Positions 1 through 27,257 of a stretch of 64,000 nucleotides of DNA are shown here, piece after piece; positions within the stretch are counted from its first letter, which is position 1; every line of letters begins with the position of its first letter. A program made the position numbers and the translations under genes. Under the pieces are notes generated by a model, which saw nothing but the letters and a program-made list of their open reading frames with translations, did not search any database and was not told where the DNA came from. This DNA comes from Gadus chalcogrammus (Eukaryota > Chordata > Actinopteri > Gadiformes > Gadidae), in contig NC_079417.1 in assembly GCF_026213295.1 (NCBI RefSeq), positions 4,960,871-5,024,870 on the forward strand, given 5' to 3'.

Positions 1-346
1 GAGTGATCGAGAGAGTGATCGAGAGAGGGATCGAGAGAGTGATCGAGAGAGTGATCGAGAGAGTGATCGAGAGGGACCGAGAGAGGGATCGAGAGAGGGA
101 TCGAGAGAGGGATCGAGAGAGGGATCGAGAGAGGGATCGAGAGAGTGATCGAGAGAGTGATCGAGAGAGTGATCGAGAGAGTGATCGAGAGAGTGATCGA
201 GAGGGATCGAGAGAGTGATCGAGAGAGGGATCGAGAGAGTGATCGAGAGAGTGATCGAGAGAGTGATCGAGAGAGGGATCGAGAGAGTGATCGAGAGAGG
301 GATCGAGAGAGTGATCGAGAGAGTGATCGAGAGGGATCGAGAGAGA
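1..346 (+). repeat. 12-bp minisatellite (GATCGAGAGAGT/G)n in a rufy3 intron
   Basis: A tandem array of a 12-bp unit, GATCGAGAGAGT alternating with GATCGAGAGAGG, with a few 10-bp units. It is cut by the window start, so the true length is unknown. Because the unit is a multiple of three, all frames stay open and give low-complexity four-residue repeats; these are not genes. It ends only about 30 bp before the splice acceptor of the rufy3 exon at 376. Confidence 0.95.
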
Positions 347-375
347 TCTTGTCATGTGGTCCCTATGTGTTGCAG

Positions 376-3300
376 AGCTCCGAGGCCAGCTCCAAACAAA
401 AGGGAGACATCATCACCGGCCTGGAGGACAAGATAAACCAGATGGCCGGGACGGTCAAACAGCTGGAGAGCAGGTAGGCTTCCTGGCACCACGCACGGAC
501 AAACTCCCAAAACTCGTACAAGGATTGTCTTACCTCAGTTCTTTAAGAATACATGACTGTGGCGACCCCTCTGTCCTGCCTTCGGTTCTTAATCTCCTCT
601 TCTACTGGTACACACCGGTTTGGACTAATAACATTAAGTCCCAAACATTTCATCAAAAACATCAGGTGTGCAATCGCGGAGTTTAGGAGAGGACAGGCAG
701 GATAGGCGGATCCTTTAAGAACCACATTTTATATAATCTCAGACTACCCAATCCAAACACATGTTTAGAAAGTGAAGAGCGTTTTGAACCTAGATTCCAA
801 GATCTGCAAAGTGCATTTTTATCCAGCTTGTTGATTTTCATTAGAAACATCACGCAGTACAAGATAAATCGACTACGACTACTACCTACAATGATTCCTC
901 TTTTTCCTGTTTGTTTGTCTTTTCTCACTCCATCCTCATTGTTTTCCTTTTCACCCCGTGATCCGCTCATCTTTTGCTTTTGTTTGATTTGGTCTCATCT
1001 TCATGGGCACGTCACCAGCGATATGCATTTGGTGAAGCAGGCCAGGTCCCTGAACTCTGCTGCAGGAAGGCTCCTTCAGGCTCAGCCATGAAGTCCTCCC
1101 CCTTCTCTATGGTTTCATACGTCAGGACCCCCCCCCCCCCCCCCCCCCCCCAAGTTACAAACAGAGCCGCAATTCCATTCTTTGCGTAGAAATAATCCAA
1201 CTAGAATATTTTTGATTTTTCTGGTATACTGTTTTTTTGTTGTCGCGGGGGGGAACTCAAACTGACTTCTCATACACCACAAGCCGGAAGACTGCAGAGT
1301 CTAGAACTATGGACTGAATCCTGCCTTTACCTCCTCTTTTCCCTGTGTTAGTAATAATAATAATATTACAATTATAACGGTTATTTATTACACACAGTTC
1401 ATTTAGTCTTTCGACAGATGTGCTTGGCGCTGACTTTGCTATGCATTTCTGGAATTGACAGTGCTTCGGCTTTTCTCATTGGCTAAGAACAGTGGAACAC
1501 ATGGTTGTCAATACGCCCCCTTGAGGCGTTTGATTGGATGGATTGTTCCCAACGGCGCCACATATGCTTTTAGCACAGCGATGGCTCCCTGGATTCTGGC
1601 ACATAAAAAAAACAAAAAGGCCCTGGAATCATGTCCTCTACCCACCCACTCAACGCTATTCGATATCCTCTATTTTCTAGATATAATAAGTACGAAGGGA
1701 GTCTACAGTCATCCTCGTCACCCTGTTCCGAAGTTGTTTTTTTCGGTGTTGATGTTGTGTTTCAGAGTTTGCATCTGTGTTAAATGCCAGGTCGGGATCA
1801 TTAACCTCCTATTAGAGAGTCAACCAGGGCCAAATGGGTTTTAATAATTTCAACTTGTATGTAAACAATAACGTTGGTGTAAATTGTCGTAACCACAAGG
1901 CTATTAAGATAACTCAATAAAAACCGCTTGCTTCGGCTTCACCAAATGCCTTCTGACGTTCGGCTGCCTCCTTTCTGTGTTTGGACTTTTTTTTCATATA
2001 TTTAAGGAGTTTTTTATTTTTATTTTAGTGATGGTTAAACCTCTCTCCCACCTAGTTTTGTGTTTTGGTTTATTTTTTGTTTAAGTTCTCATTTTACCAT
2101 GAGTTTATGTGGCACCCCCCCCCCCCTGCTCAACCCAGATCCAAGCAGGCTCAGAGGGAGCGGGATCTGGCCCAGGAGGCCAACCGCCTGTTCAAACAGG
2201 AGTTTGGGGACAAGATTGAGAGTCTGCAGACGGAGGTGGAGCACCTGAGGAAACAGAGGTAGTCGACGTCAACATTGCTGTGTTTGTCAAATTCCCTTGG
2301 TGGCCATCTTGAATTCAAAATCAACACTTGGGGAGGGGGGGGGGGGGGGGATTGCTGAGGATTCCGGAAGTTGACGGTAGCTTTTTTTTTTGTTTTGTGA
2401 CATCAGGTTAGAGAGAAAAGTTAGAAAAGCAATCCATGTTAACATTTTTTTTTAAAACTTTTGCACCCCCCTCGAATGCAAGATGGTAACCCTACAAATA
2501 AAGCGAATGGAAGCCATGTTGCAGGGATAACATTCTGTAATGTTACTTGGATCAAGCTTTTTCTTTTTAAGATGGAATTTCAGCTGAAGCACATACATAC
2601 TAGCGGTATGCAAGTCTAAACGCGTGTTGTTCCAGGTACAAGTTGGACCTGGAGCTGAGAAGAGAGAGGGCCCGAAAGAGCGATCAACCTTTTGGCACCC
2701 AGCCCACAGTGCCCTCTGTGCCACAGAAGGGACGGCCGCACACGGAGCAAGCTGTAACGCGACACAGCCTCGTAAGAGGAACATTTATAGGACATGGTAT
2801 AACCATTTGTACACTAGCAACTGTGGTGTTTTTCCACTAATAATGGCCTGGTTCCTCACTGCAGAAAGTGAATGTCCCGGACTCTGAGAAGGCCCAGGAA
2901 GACGCTTCAGAAGACAAAACAGCCGAGGGTTCACCCACGTAAGCACTTGAGATTATTATCACGTTTTTATTATAACTCTACCTTCTCACTACCTATTTAC
3001 ATTCAGCCCCCCCCTCCCTCCTTTTCAAAGGCCCTCGTCTGAATGTGAAGATGTAAAGGTATGGGCAAACAAATATGCGATCACTTTAAATTCATGTATA
3101 GAGATAATTACCTGCTTTGATTGGTGAGATGGGTAAAGCTGAATGTGGAGCTTTCCCAATAAAGAGAACTGTAATAATGATGTCCTTTGTTGTCCTGTCT
3201 AGGAGAAATCAGTGCTGGAGCTGAGCCAGTTGTCCATCTGCACTATCTGTGAACAGGAGGAGTCTCTTACGAGGATTAAGGTACACCAGCAGAGCCTGAA

Positions 3301-3728
3301 TGAATAGATTGCTCGCTCTAAAGTGTCTAAAATTTCTCGGTTAATAAAATGTTCCCTTTATGATGTAGATGATTCCGTTTTAACCTATTGGAATCGAATG
3401 ATCATTTATGAAACAGCTGAACCTATTGTGTTGGAAAGCCAATACGTACTATCTTAACATTCAGTGTAACTTGTGGATCATCAGCTGATGAACCGTGTAC
3501 ATATCGGATTCATCTCCGTTTTAAAAACACATTTGTTTTTGACCAGTTGGTCTGATGGGGCTGTGGTGCTTCTGCTCGTTCTAGAAGCGGTGCAAGAACT
3601 GCAGTGGGGTTTTCTGTGAGAGCTGCCTGACCAACGAGCTGCCGCTGCCGTCGTCCATCCTCCCGGAGAACGTGTGCGACACCTGCTACTTCCTGTTGCT
3701 ACAGCAATACGCCTCGAGTCCCACCTGA
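376..3728 (+). CDS. rufy3: RUFY3, C-terminal exons: coiled coil and FYVE-like zinc finger (5' part outside window)
   Basis: RUFY proteins are adaptors for small GTPases on endosomes and lysosomes. RUFY3 also acts in neuronal polarity, and only its long isoform carries the C-terminal finger. Coding exons seen: 376-473, 2139-2258, 2636-2771, 2865-2938, 3031-3058, 3203-3280, 3585-3728. All have AG/GT borders and phases that join without a break (678 nt, 225 residues plus stop). The first exons encode a heptad-rich coiled coil (LFKQEFGDKIESLQTEVEHL). The last two encode a finger with four Cys pairs: CTIC, CKNC, CESC, CDTC. The WxxD and R(R/K)HHCR elements that bind PI3P in classical FYVE domains are missing; the third-strand region reads IKKRCKNC. 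The 28-nt micro-exon 3031-3058 is needed to keep frame. Neighbouring grsf1 in convergent order matches human 4q13, which supports RUFY3 over RUFY1/2. Confidence 0.9.
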
Positions 3729-4355
3729 CAACGCCCTATTCTCTATCGACCCGTTTGCTGGGCACAACAGGGACACATGTATAAGGGGAACTCTCAAGAC
3801 ATTTCAGCAAAGGCATTGCTTATTTTTTTATTATTGTGGTATTTACTGGCACTGCCAAAAAGCACTTTTTTGATTTCCCGACAAACTAAAGCACTCTATG
3901 GGGATTGCTAGACTTAAAAAGGGGAATTTTAGCTACTTCCAACAGCTCATCTTATGTATTTATGCATTTTAAACACTATTAAGTGTCCACCAAGTGGATT
4001 TGCTTATAATTTTTATCCATCTCATAATACTAAAGTGAAATTGTTGCCATGATCCATTAATTCAATGCTATACAGACGGCCACTATCTTTGGTGTAATGG
4101 TAATTCTAGACCTACTTCTTCATCATATTAACCGGTTCTGCTATAAAACTGCAAGTAAAACTAATCTTCTGATGTAATACTGAGAATTTGTCTTTATTAG
4201 TCTCGACTCATGCTTTTAAAACTGCATAATGTGGTTTCCGGTTGCAACAAAACACAATTTGTCTACTTGTTGCAATTAGGTTGCCTAACATGGGCATGTA
4301 TGCTATATCATTGATATAGAATCTGCTGTAGGCCTCTCATATTGTGATGTCTGAA

Positions 4356-4523
4356 AATAAACTCATCTTAAAATACTGATTTACAATACGAAGCGAGATT
4401 CGATTACACTTGACATGCTGTAATAAGCTAACATTCTATGATGTTTGTTTTAATGGTAGGAAGAATAGCAATGGTTGCTTGACCAATTAATTTATTCGGC
4501 CCCAATAAAATGAGTCAAATAAA
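4356..4523 (+). terminator. rufy3 3'UTR poly(A) signals
   Basis: After the stop at 3726-3728 the sequence is AT-rich and non-coding. AATAAA occurs at 4356-4361, 4504-4509 and 4518-4523 on the + strand. Any of these could end rufy3 mRNA; the first gives a 3'UTR of about 0.65 kb. Which one is used cannot be told from sequence. Confidence 0.55.
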
Positions 4524-4699
4524 GTGCATTTTCAACCAAGAACGAAGTGAGAGCTTTAAGAACTTGTCAGCAAGTCATCTAATCAAATGAAGCTGTACAC
4601 ACTTCACTATTTTATTGGATAATTTATTTTTGTTTAAAAGAATACCCCCTCTTCCACATTAAGACCATTTATTAGGCAGTTTGTTTGAGGCCAGGAATG

Positions 4700-4705
4700 T
4701 TTATT
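4700..4705 (-). terminator. grsf1 poly(A) signal (AATAAA on the minus strand)
   Basis: TTTATT on the + strand is AATAAA for grsf1, about 70 bp downstream of the predicted TGA at 4774-4776. It lies about 180 bp from the last rufy3 signal on the other strand, so the two convergent genes end close together or overlap. Confidence 0.6.
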
Positions 4706-4773
4706 GTATCATATGAACATCCTGTTATTATACGGAAATAAACAATTATCTTGGGTAGAGGGACATCTTTTTT

Positions 4774-7700
4774 TCAGTCATCATCACCTACAGAGAGAAA
4801 ATCTGAATTACTGCCTGGCATGTTGAAAGTATTAATTTTGTCGATTGTTTCACTTGAGTGAAGATGTACATCACTTGAAACCAGCATCAATGAATCACAT
4901 TAATCTTGAAAACGTACATTTGTTCACTTAATTAGTCCCACAAAAGGTGGATTTAAAAAACGTATTTACAAAACAAACGCCAGATACAATTTCTTAGGAA
5001 CTTTTATGTATAATAAAAAAAAAAGTTCACTACTTACTCATGTTAGTATTTGTGGAGTTGAGAAACAACTCAATGTATCTCCCACCTAAAAAAAAAAAGA
5101 ATGCATTCTAGAAACAATTCATTTGAACATCACCGATTTACAAATATGCCAGCACAGATCCGGATAATTAATGACAAATATATCGTAGAATAAAGAGTTG
5201 TGGAAAAGTATGAAGGCACTCTAGTGAAGACCAATCAAACTCTTATGTAAGGAATAAACCACCACTGAGGGTCCCGTCATTGGAAAACAATTACGTTAAA
5301 ATAATGGAACACACCAGGATAGTATAATCCACTTATACCAGTGACCAACAATGGTAACTAACATATCAGTTGCTAATCTAGAACTTTATTTCTAAGTTTT
5401 TGTGTTGTCAAGGCAACTTTTGGTCATAACTTGTAGTGCATTGATTTGGAACGGTTAAAAAGCCCTTGAATTTATTGTCCATTCAGGATCAAGAATTGCA
5501 TAAATGCCGTTCATCCATCTATATCTAGATAGATGGATGGATAGATATATAAAAATATAGATATATTTAGGAGTGCGACATAACAACTTGGTGCAATACG
5601 AATATCCGTCTTTAACATCCGTGGCAAGAGGAAAGCCAAATATATCAACCCAAATACATCCTGAATATAGAAAGCTGTCTTTACAACTTTTGGCTTATGC
5701 AATCCTGCATGAATGTGACTGAATGAGGATCTGATGAGCCTGCTCAAGACGCCTACCCATATGCAGCCTATCTCTGGACATGGCTGACACTGCATCCTGG
5801 TGGGACCTGAAGAACACGTCCGCCTCCCCCTTGGGCCGCCCGTCCGGCCCAAACTCAACCAGGATCTTGGACAGGGCCAGTGGGGAGAAGAACTGGAATC
5901 CAAAAAGGAGAAAGACCAAAAAGACACGTCAGAATAATTTTGTATTCTTTGTAATTCCAGTACTGTCCTGCACGTGCTGCTGTTGCACCTGGATTTTCCG
6001 TCTGGGATCCAAAATAAGTATTGTAAGACCCTTTGGATGAAAGCGTTCACCGAATTGCATACATTATAACTAGTGCTGTCAAACGATTAAAATATGTAAT
6101 CACGATTAATCGCATTAATGTCATAGTTAACTCACGATTATCGCAAAAATAGCAATCTTTTTTCTATGCTAAATATCCATTGATTTCTTTGTCCCATTAA
6201 TTGTTCTCATTTTAATGCTCTTATCAACATGGAGAAGAGCATCGGCTTGCCTTGTGCAAATGTTTTTTTATTGATAACAACATTGGCATATACTGATCAA
6301 AACAGGACGATACAAAAAAAAGCCTATAGTGCAATTAAACGATGAACATACAAACATACTGCCTTGAACATAGAAGTCAGGCTACTGCTTCTTTGTTTTG
6401 AGCCCAAAAAAAAAAAAAGCGTTAATCACGCGATAAAAAAATTAACGCCGTTAAAATTGGTTTGCGTTAACGCCGTTAATAACGCGTTTAACTGACAGCA
6501 CTAATTATAACATATTAAACAGAGGTGTTGGTGCCCCCAGATGATGGTGTCACGGCCTTACGTGGGCGATGTCTCGTCCGGTAGAATGGAAGGGCACGCC
6601 CCTCATGTGCACGTAATGTAACGTGGTGGCTGGGTTGGAGGCCGCTGGGGGAGGAAATAAAATAAGAGACATTTCAGACGTTTGACAAATTTGAAAATAC
6701 TCTTTCATGTCCAGATTTCGGCGGCCCCCTCAAGTGTTTCGGTACTATACATTTAACTGAATAAGTGGCTTAGCGAGGCCCAAATCGACATTTTTATGTT
6801 TGACCAACCTGAAAATACTGTTTAAGGTACAAATGTAGACGGCCCCTAAGTGTTTCAGTACTAGACGGTAAACTAAATAACGTGGCTTAGCGAGGTCCTC
6901 ACCGTTGTGCTCCGCCCACGGAGGGGAGGGTCGGGGCTGACCGTCGTGGGACGGAGACGAGTCGCTCTGGACCCATTCTTTGCTCTTCCAACTGGTGCGG
7001 ATCTGGCTGCTGGCGCTGGCAAACACCTCAATGTACCTGGAGCGTCACGGGGGCCACCAAACAGGAGACAGCAGCACACATAGTCAAAGGGTCGGCGCGA
7101 TTTGAGCTTTATTTGTTGATTTAAACAACCACGTAAATTTCTTGGATATGTTATTAAACTCGATTGTCCGTTCTCATTCAATGAAGTCTTTAACATGAGT
7201 GTAATCAAAGGGCCTCTGTACTGCTTTGTGGCTGACTGATCAACATCTCCTCAAGAAGAGATTTGAAAGACTTTTGTAAGGCCTTCAAATATTAAATATC
7301 CATAAAATCAGCGAACAATATCCAGCCACAACTGTCCTCAGATAAGAGACTTGACTTTGGGATTTCAAAAAGCGACACAAGTGCTGTTTAATCGGCTTGC
7401 TGTGACCCAGGAGCCTACCTGTTGCCTATATGGCCTCTGTCGCGTTGCAGAGCTTCGTCAGCCATGTCCTGGGAAGCGAAGCGCACAAAGGCCTCGCCTG
7501 AGTTCCTCCCCTTCAAGTCTCGCACGATGGTGACTCCGTCTTCCACTATATCCAGCCCTGGAAGAGAGGGGGGGAAAAACACACAATTATTTTTCCCTTT
7601 CTCCTCATTTGTTTTCAGGGATCTTGCATAGCTTTGTCAAAATGTGACACATTAAAAAGGCACTGTGTTATTTTGTTGAAAAGTGCTGAATAGGTCTGTA

Positions 7701-9749
7701 CTGATTGTTTGAAAGTTGTATTGTTTGGTTTCCACCATGGGTCTCCCATTGTCTACATTCTGCAGCAAACGGAAAAAGAGTGGTCTGATATCCCACTTTA
7801 TCCAATAAGAAGAGAGAACTCCACAAAGTGCCAAACCTCTCTACACTTTCACGGGCAGACAGCAGGATTTCAGTGTTGCCTGACAATGGATTAGCAAGCA
7901 AAGCTACCGATTAATGTGCTGCCAGGAATGGCTTACACAACCCAACACGGAAAAGATAGACAGCTGCCAGGGAAGATATAGGATTCATGGAAGACCCCCA
8001 TTTACGCTGAGCAGAGTGCCGACTGCAAAAAGCAAACAGGAAGTGACAACATCACTTACAGCGCCTGCGATCACATGCCATTCCAATTTGGATTCAGCAG
8101 AACATGATCAATACACTCCCTCTCCCATGAAAATCCCAATGTGATCGGTTTTTTTAATGCAAATGTAAGAGGGAGACACAAGAGGTGTGTCACGGCAACA
8201 ACAACAAAAGTGAAGAGCGGGCCAAGGACCACGAGAGCGTACCCGAGAAGAACGTCTGGATGTCGTACTCGTTGGAGCTGAAGGGCAGCCCTCTTATGCG
8301 CACTACGCCGTCGCTGCTCGCCACGTTGGGCGCCACGCTGGGCGCCGGCTGGCTGGCCGACGTCTTCAGGATGGTCTCCGCCTCGCCGTCGGACACCTCG
8401 TACACTGAGACAAAACGCACGTGCAGTTGTTGCGGGCTCATGCGTCCTCCACCCCCTTGTTGTCTTAATCATTTCGGGACCGGGTGCATGAATTCATGGC
8501 CTTATGCAAAAAATGTGTCTGCGAATGAACAAACTCATCGGTGAATTAAGGAATTCACTGCTGAACTAATTCCCGACAGAATTTCTACTTTCTATTTCTA
8601 CTGACTTGGTGAATGCCTACTTAAAGAGTTTCTACTTTCTATTTCTACTAACTTGGTGAATGCCTACTTAAAGAGTTTCTACTTTCTATTTCTACTAACT
8701 TGGTGAATGCCTACCAAAAGGAGTACAGAGTCATCATGGGAACATTTTTTGCCTAACAAAGGAGAATACACAGCCCTGTATGTGCCTCCCGTATGATCAT
8801 ATTTGAACACATGTCCCCATGGATTGAGTCACAGTGTTGTGTTGGAGTGTTGACACCAAATCACCAAACCTGATTGTTCTTACATGTTCAAGCGGAGGGC
8901 AGGAGGCACAAAGAGGGCTAGGATACCACATGACAGGAGACCCGAACATAAATCAATTTGTTAAGATATAAAATAATTTAAAAACCTTCAACGTAGCGCA
9001 TGCCAAGGTACTGTCTGTGCTTCTCCAGGGCCTTGCTCACATCCTCTTCATGCTCCATCTCAACAAAGGCCTGTCCGTTGGGCTTCCCCTGTCTGTTCAG
9101 CGTCAGGTGAATGCCCTTCACCCCGTCACGGATCCTGCATTCTGAACACAGTTTATGCAGTAAGTAAAAGACACGTACAGTAGCTGACTGGCTGGTTATA
9201 TGCAGTGATTGCAGTCCTGCTACCAAGTGCGTCTGGATGAGGTGCTCACCCGAGAAGAACTGGAGCACGTCTTCAGCTGTGCATGCCCACGGGAGACCTT
9301 TAGCGTGGACGATGTACACCTCATTTTTCGCAGTTTCGGACTCCAACGAGTAGACTGGCAGCGGGGGATAGTCGCTGTCATCAGACGGCCCTGTCTGCAA
9401 GAAACATCATTAGCTGCAGTAACACCATAGTTGCCTTCTTTGGCGAGATGTGTGTGTCATGTCTTGATTTCTCCCATTGCTTCTAGTTCTGACTTACCTT
9501 AGTGCAGAGGCCAAGCTGGATGACTTTGAACGCAGACTGGGTTTTGGTAAAGATGTGTAAGGACGGCGTGACTGGAAATGACCAGTTATGATACTGGTGT
9601 TGCTGGATATTTGTCCATCTATCTGTCCCAAGACCTGTCAGCGCTTTGTCCTGCGTCGTGACCCGCGATAAGCTCTTTGTCAACAAGGTGACATGCCTTG
9701 CAGTCGCACACCGATGTAGCAAAAACAGAGATTTACACTTGGCAGACAT
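4774..9749 (-). CDS. grsf1: GRSF1, G-rich RNA sequence binding factor 1 (complete, 10 coding exons)
   Basis: GRSF1 is a mitochondrial RNA-granule protein that binds G-rich RNA through three quasi-RRMs and helps process mitochondrial transcripts. Exons in transcript order: 9749-9498, 9394-9250, 9141-8986, 8404-8243, 7557-7419, 7036-6903, 6644-6562, 5892-5757, 5085-5038, 4787-4774. All phases agree (1269 nt, 422 aa plus stop; human is about 480 aa). Exon 1 starts MSAKCKSLFLLHRC and has no acidic residue in its first 33 positions, as expected of a mitochondrial leader. qRRM1 spans exons 2-3 (VYIVHAKGLPWACTAEDV; RIRDGVKGIH), qRRM2 exons 4-5 (VVRIRGLPFSSNEYD; GRNSGEAFVRF) and qRRM3 exons 7-9 (VHMRGVPFH; PKGEADVFF; RYIELFLNS). 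The last 14-nt coding piece gives an acidic ...SDDD end. If its donor (GTAAGT) is not used, translation stops instead at 5030-5032 after ...NMSK. The start was chosen because this ATG opens the leader and the exon joins in phase 0. Confidence 0.92.
6071..6503. mobile_element. hAT-type MITE with exact 8-bp target duplication (grsf1 intron 7)
   Basis: A 433-bp element starting TAGTGCTGTCAAACG and ending CGTTTAACTGACAGCACTA, giving terminal inverted repeats of about 11 bp (TAGTGCTGTCA). It is flanked on both sides by ATTATAAC (6063-6070 and 6504-6511). The 8-bp duplication and the ends place it in the hAT superfamily. It has no transposase frame. A related, inverted copy lies at 18828-19193. It sits 58 bp from grsf1 exon 7. 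Confidence 0.9.
8582..8716. repeat. 47-bp minisatellite, about 2.9 copies (grsf1 intron 3)
   Basis: Three nearly identical units start at 8582, 8629 and 8676, each beginning TTTCTACTTTCTATTTCTAC. The only clear differences are one G/A change in unit 1 and a diverged end of unit 3. High identity suggests a recent or still variable array. Confidence 0.93.
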
Positions 9750-10029
9750 TGTACACTGACACTCTGACCTATTTGCCCCAAATAGATACGCAGTATGCGC
9801 ACTGCGCTTCTAACAATCCGTGACTTTCCCGAATCCAACTGGTACAGTGCAGTTCGATGCTGGTACAGCAAACTGCGATTGTTTACTGTGCTTGTGTTCA
9901 ACTGCCTCACGTGGTTCATTCAAGGGTATTTGAGCAGCGAAATATTTCAGGAGGAGCTCTTCCTGTGTCGGAAGACGACTGCTTCTGCAGACACATCCTC
10001 GTAGTGTTTTGCGTCTGAACCTCTGTGTA

Positions 10030-10043
10030 GCGCCATCTAGCGG
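10030..10043 (-). promoter_or_regulatory. CTCF-like motif upstream of grsf1
   Basis: Reading the minus strand gives CCGCTAGATGGCGC, which fits the vertebrate CTCF core CCASYAGRKGGCRS except at position 3 (G for A). It lies about 280 bp upstream of the grsf1 start codon, between the two divergent genes. Motif match only. Confidence 0.45.
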
Positions 10044-10418
10044 ATAGGATGTCAATTAAACTGTTGGCCGACTGGCAGAATGACATGGTACAATGTGATG
10101 GATGGATGAAAGTTTACCGATTGCCATGCAGGGAATATAAAGCCAAACCCTATTTTAAATCTATTTGCTGGAATTTTATATGACCATATAAAACATATGT
10201 TTAAAAGGAAAGTAGAAAGTAATGAGTGAGCAATTGCCTTCATTTATCTAATCCCTTCTGAGTCTACTAAAATCTACAGCTAGTGGCTGTCATCAGTGTC
10301 TCGGATCACACGCGTCAAAGGGTCGGTCCCAATCAACCTACAGCTGGTCATTACAAGCAGCTGTTTCTCTGCCCACCAGGATTGAACGTTATGTCCATGG
10401 ACATAGATAATACCACAG

Positions 10419-10580
<162 letters not shown>

Positions 10581-10704
10581 CATTATAGCATCCCTTCCGA
10601 GGCTGTATATCTCTACACTTCACAATTAGGACCGCCCATCCATTAATCTATACAGTCTGCATTTCCAGCTTGCTTAGCATCGTTGATGGTTATTCTCACA
10701 CGTA

Positions 10705-10722
10705 AAAACACACACATATACA

Positions 10723-10760
<38 letters not shown>

Positions 10761-10803
10761 TACACACACACACGCAAACACACACACACACACACACGCA
10801 CAC
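10705..10803. repeat. Interrupted (CA)n microsatellite
   Basis: CA-rich stretch with AAACACATA, CACGCA and other interruptions, 125 bp after the (GT)65 tract. The two arrays are complementary in sense, so together they could fold back on a single strand. Confidence 0.93.
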
Positions 10804-11633
10804 CCTCTGGTCACATAGTCTACATAATTCAAGCAAGTAGTCAGAAAGTCCCCTTGGTGGAGGAGGCAGGGGTCAGGGCTGGTCAAGGACTAGGCGTGGT
10901 AGGTAGTGGCCAGTGGAGAGCTTGATACATGAAGAGGACCAGGGGGCCAGACGCAAGGCTATACTGGGACGCAAGCCAGGGGCGGCTCCACCGCGGTTCG
11001 GTAGTCTCTCACTTTTGCTGTGTCAAAGCAAGCGCATATAAGGCAACCTGAATGCATTGTATGCTGCACTGGGTGTCAAGTGCTGTAGATAAATAGTGAA
11101 CTATATTGATTGGGAGTAGGGCATTTATCCTGATGCATCATATCAATGTCCTTGTTCCAGCGTTCTCTACTTCTGTACCAATATGCATGTAAGGCACTCG
11201 CACATCTTTTTATCCTCAAGGATGTCTCTGTCTCTGTTGGGAGTTGTGTCATGTGTTTGTCATCTATGTATTATTCTTGATTTAACGTGCTGGTCAAGTT
11301 CCATTCAATTTTTTATGGGTCTATTTTTCCTGACTCTTATCTTAGCCCTGAGACTCTAAGTTCCCGTTCTCAAACTGTAGAAGATAACAGAATAAACTCT
11401 CCATGCCAGGGCCAGGATGTTCCCTTGAACAAACTGTATGTTTGCTTTATGAATCTGAATAAGCTAGAATGATTCTGATTATACACTTCCTGGAGACACG
11501 TTGATTCTAGGCCTGCTTTGCATACACAGACGATTCAGATCCAGAGAACTAGGCCACATCAGACTACAGGTAGCGAAAGAACGCACAACATATACACTGA
11601 ATATTATCATATCGTTCACTTTCACTATACACC

Positions 11634-11668
<35 letters not shown>

Positions 11669-11749
11669 CAGTATAATTATATATAGCATTATAGATGTAT
11701 ATATATATATATATATAGGCCTATGTAAGCTACATACATACATATTTAA

Positions 11750-11805
<56 letters not shown>
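11634..11805. repeat. (ATG)n and (TA)n microsatellites upstream of mapk1
   Basis: (ATG) repeats at 11634-11668, a short TA run at 11697-11717, and about 27 TA units at 11753-11805. They lie 430-600 bp upstream of the mapk1 start codon. TA runs of this length melt easily and can extrude as cruciforms. Confidence 0.95.
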
Positions 11806-11808
<3 letters not shown>

Positions 11809-12238
11809 ACCATAATCATATGATTTATAATGATAATTATCATCATCATCCAACTCATAAGAATAAGCTATTTATTTAACCTCGATTATACCGCGCATCC
11901 ATGTCCTGAGCGGCATATGCATAAACTATTTGCGGTTCATAGATTCAACAGAGGGGGAAAATAGGAAAGCCCTGAGTCACATGATCCTCTCCGTTATTTC
12001 CTGCAGCAGCAGCAGCTTTCACTCTTGCGACAACACACAGTAGCCTATATCTGACTGGTGCGGTCGGTGAAAAAGACGGCGCATACAGGCTACGGACGGA
12101 AAGTCTCTCAAGAACTGTCCATTGACACCGACGAGTGGAACAGAGTTATTTTAAGGCGGGCGAAGAAGTCGAAGTAACAGGATTAACATCTTTTTTTTTC
12201 TTTTGACTATCCGAAGCATTTAAATCCGGTATTCCATA

Positions 12239-27257
<15,019 letters not shown>

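Noticed and set aside
1..346. CRISPR array
   Set aside because: The repeat has no unique spacers; it is a simple minisatellite in a vertebrate intron.
1..477. Open frames of IERV/DRER/DRES repeats continuing into the first rufy3 exon
   Set aside because: They arise from the 12-bp minisatellite, which stays open in all frames. The real exon starts after the AG at 374-375.
9810..10055. Alternative upstream N-terminal exon for grsf1
   Set aside because: The frame has no donor joining it to the known exons and resembles nothing in GRSF1; the ATG at 9749 already gives a leader in phase.
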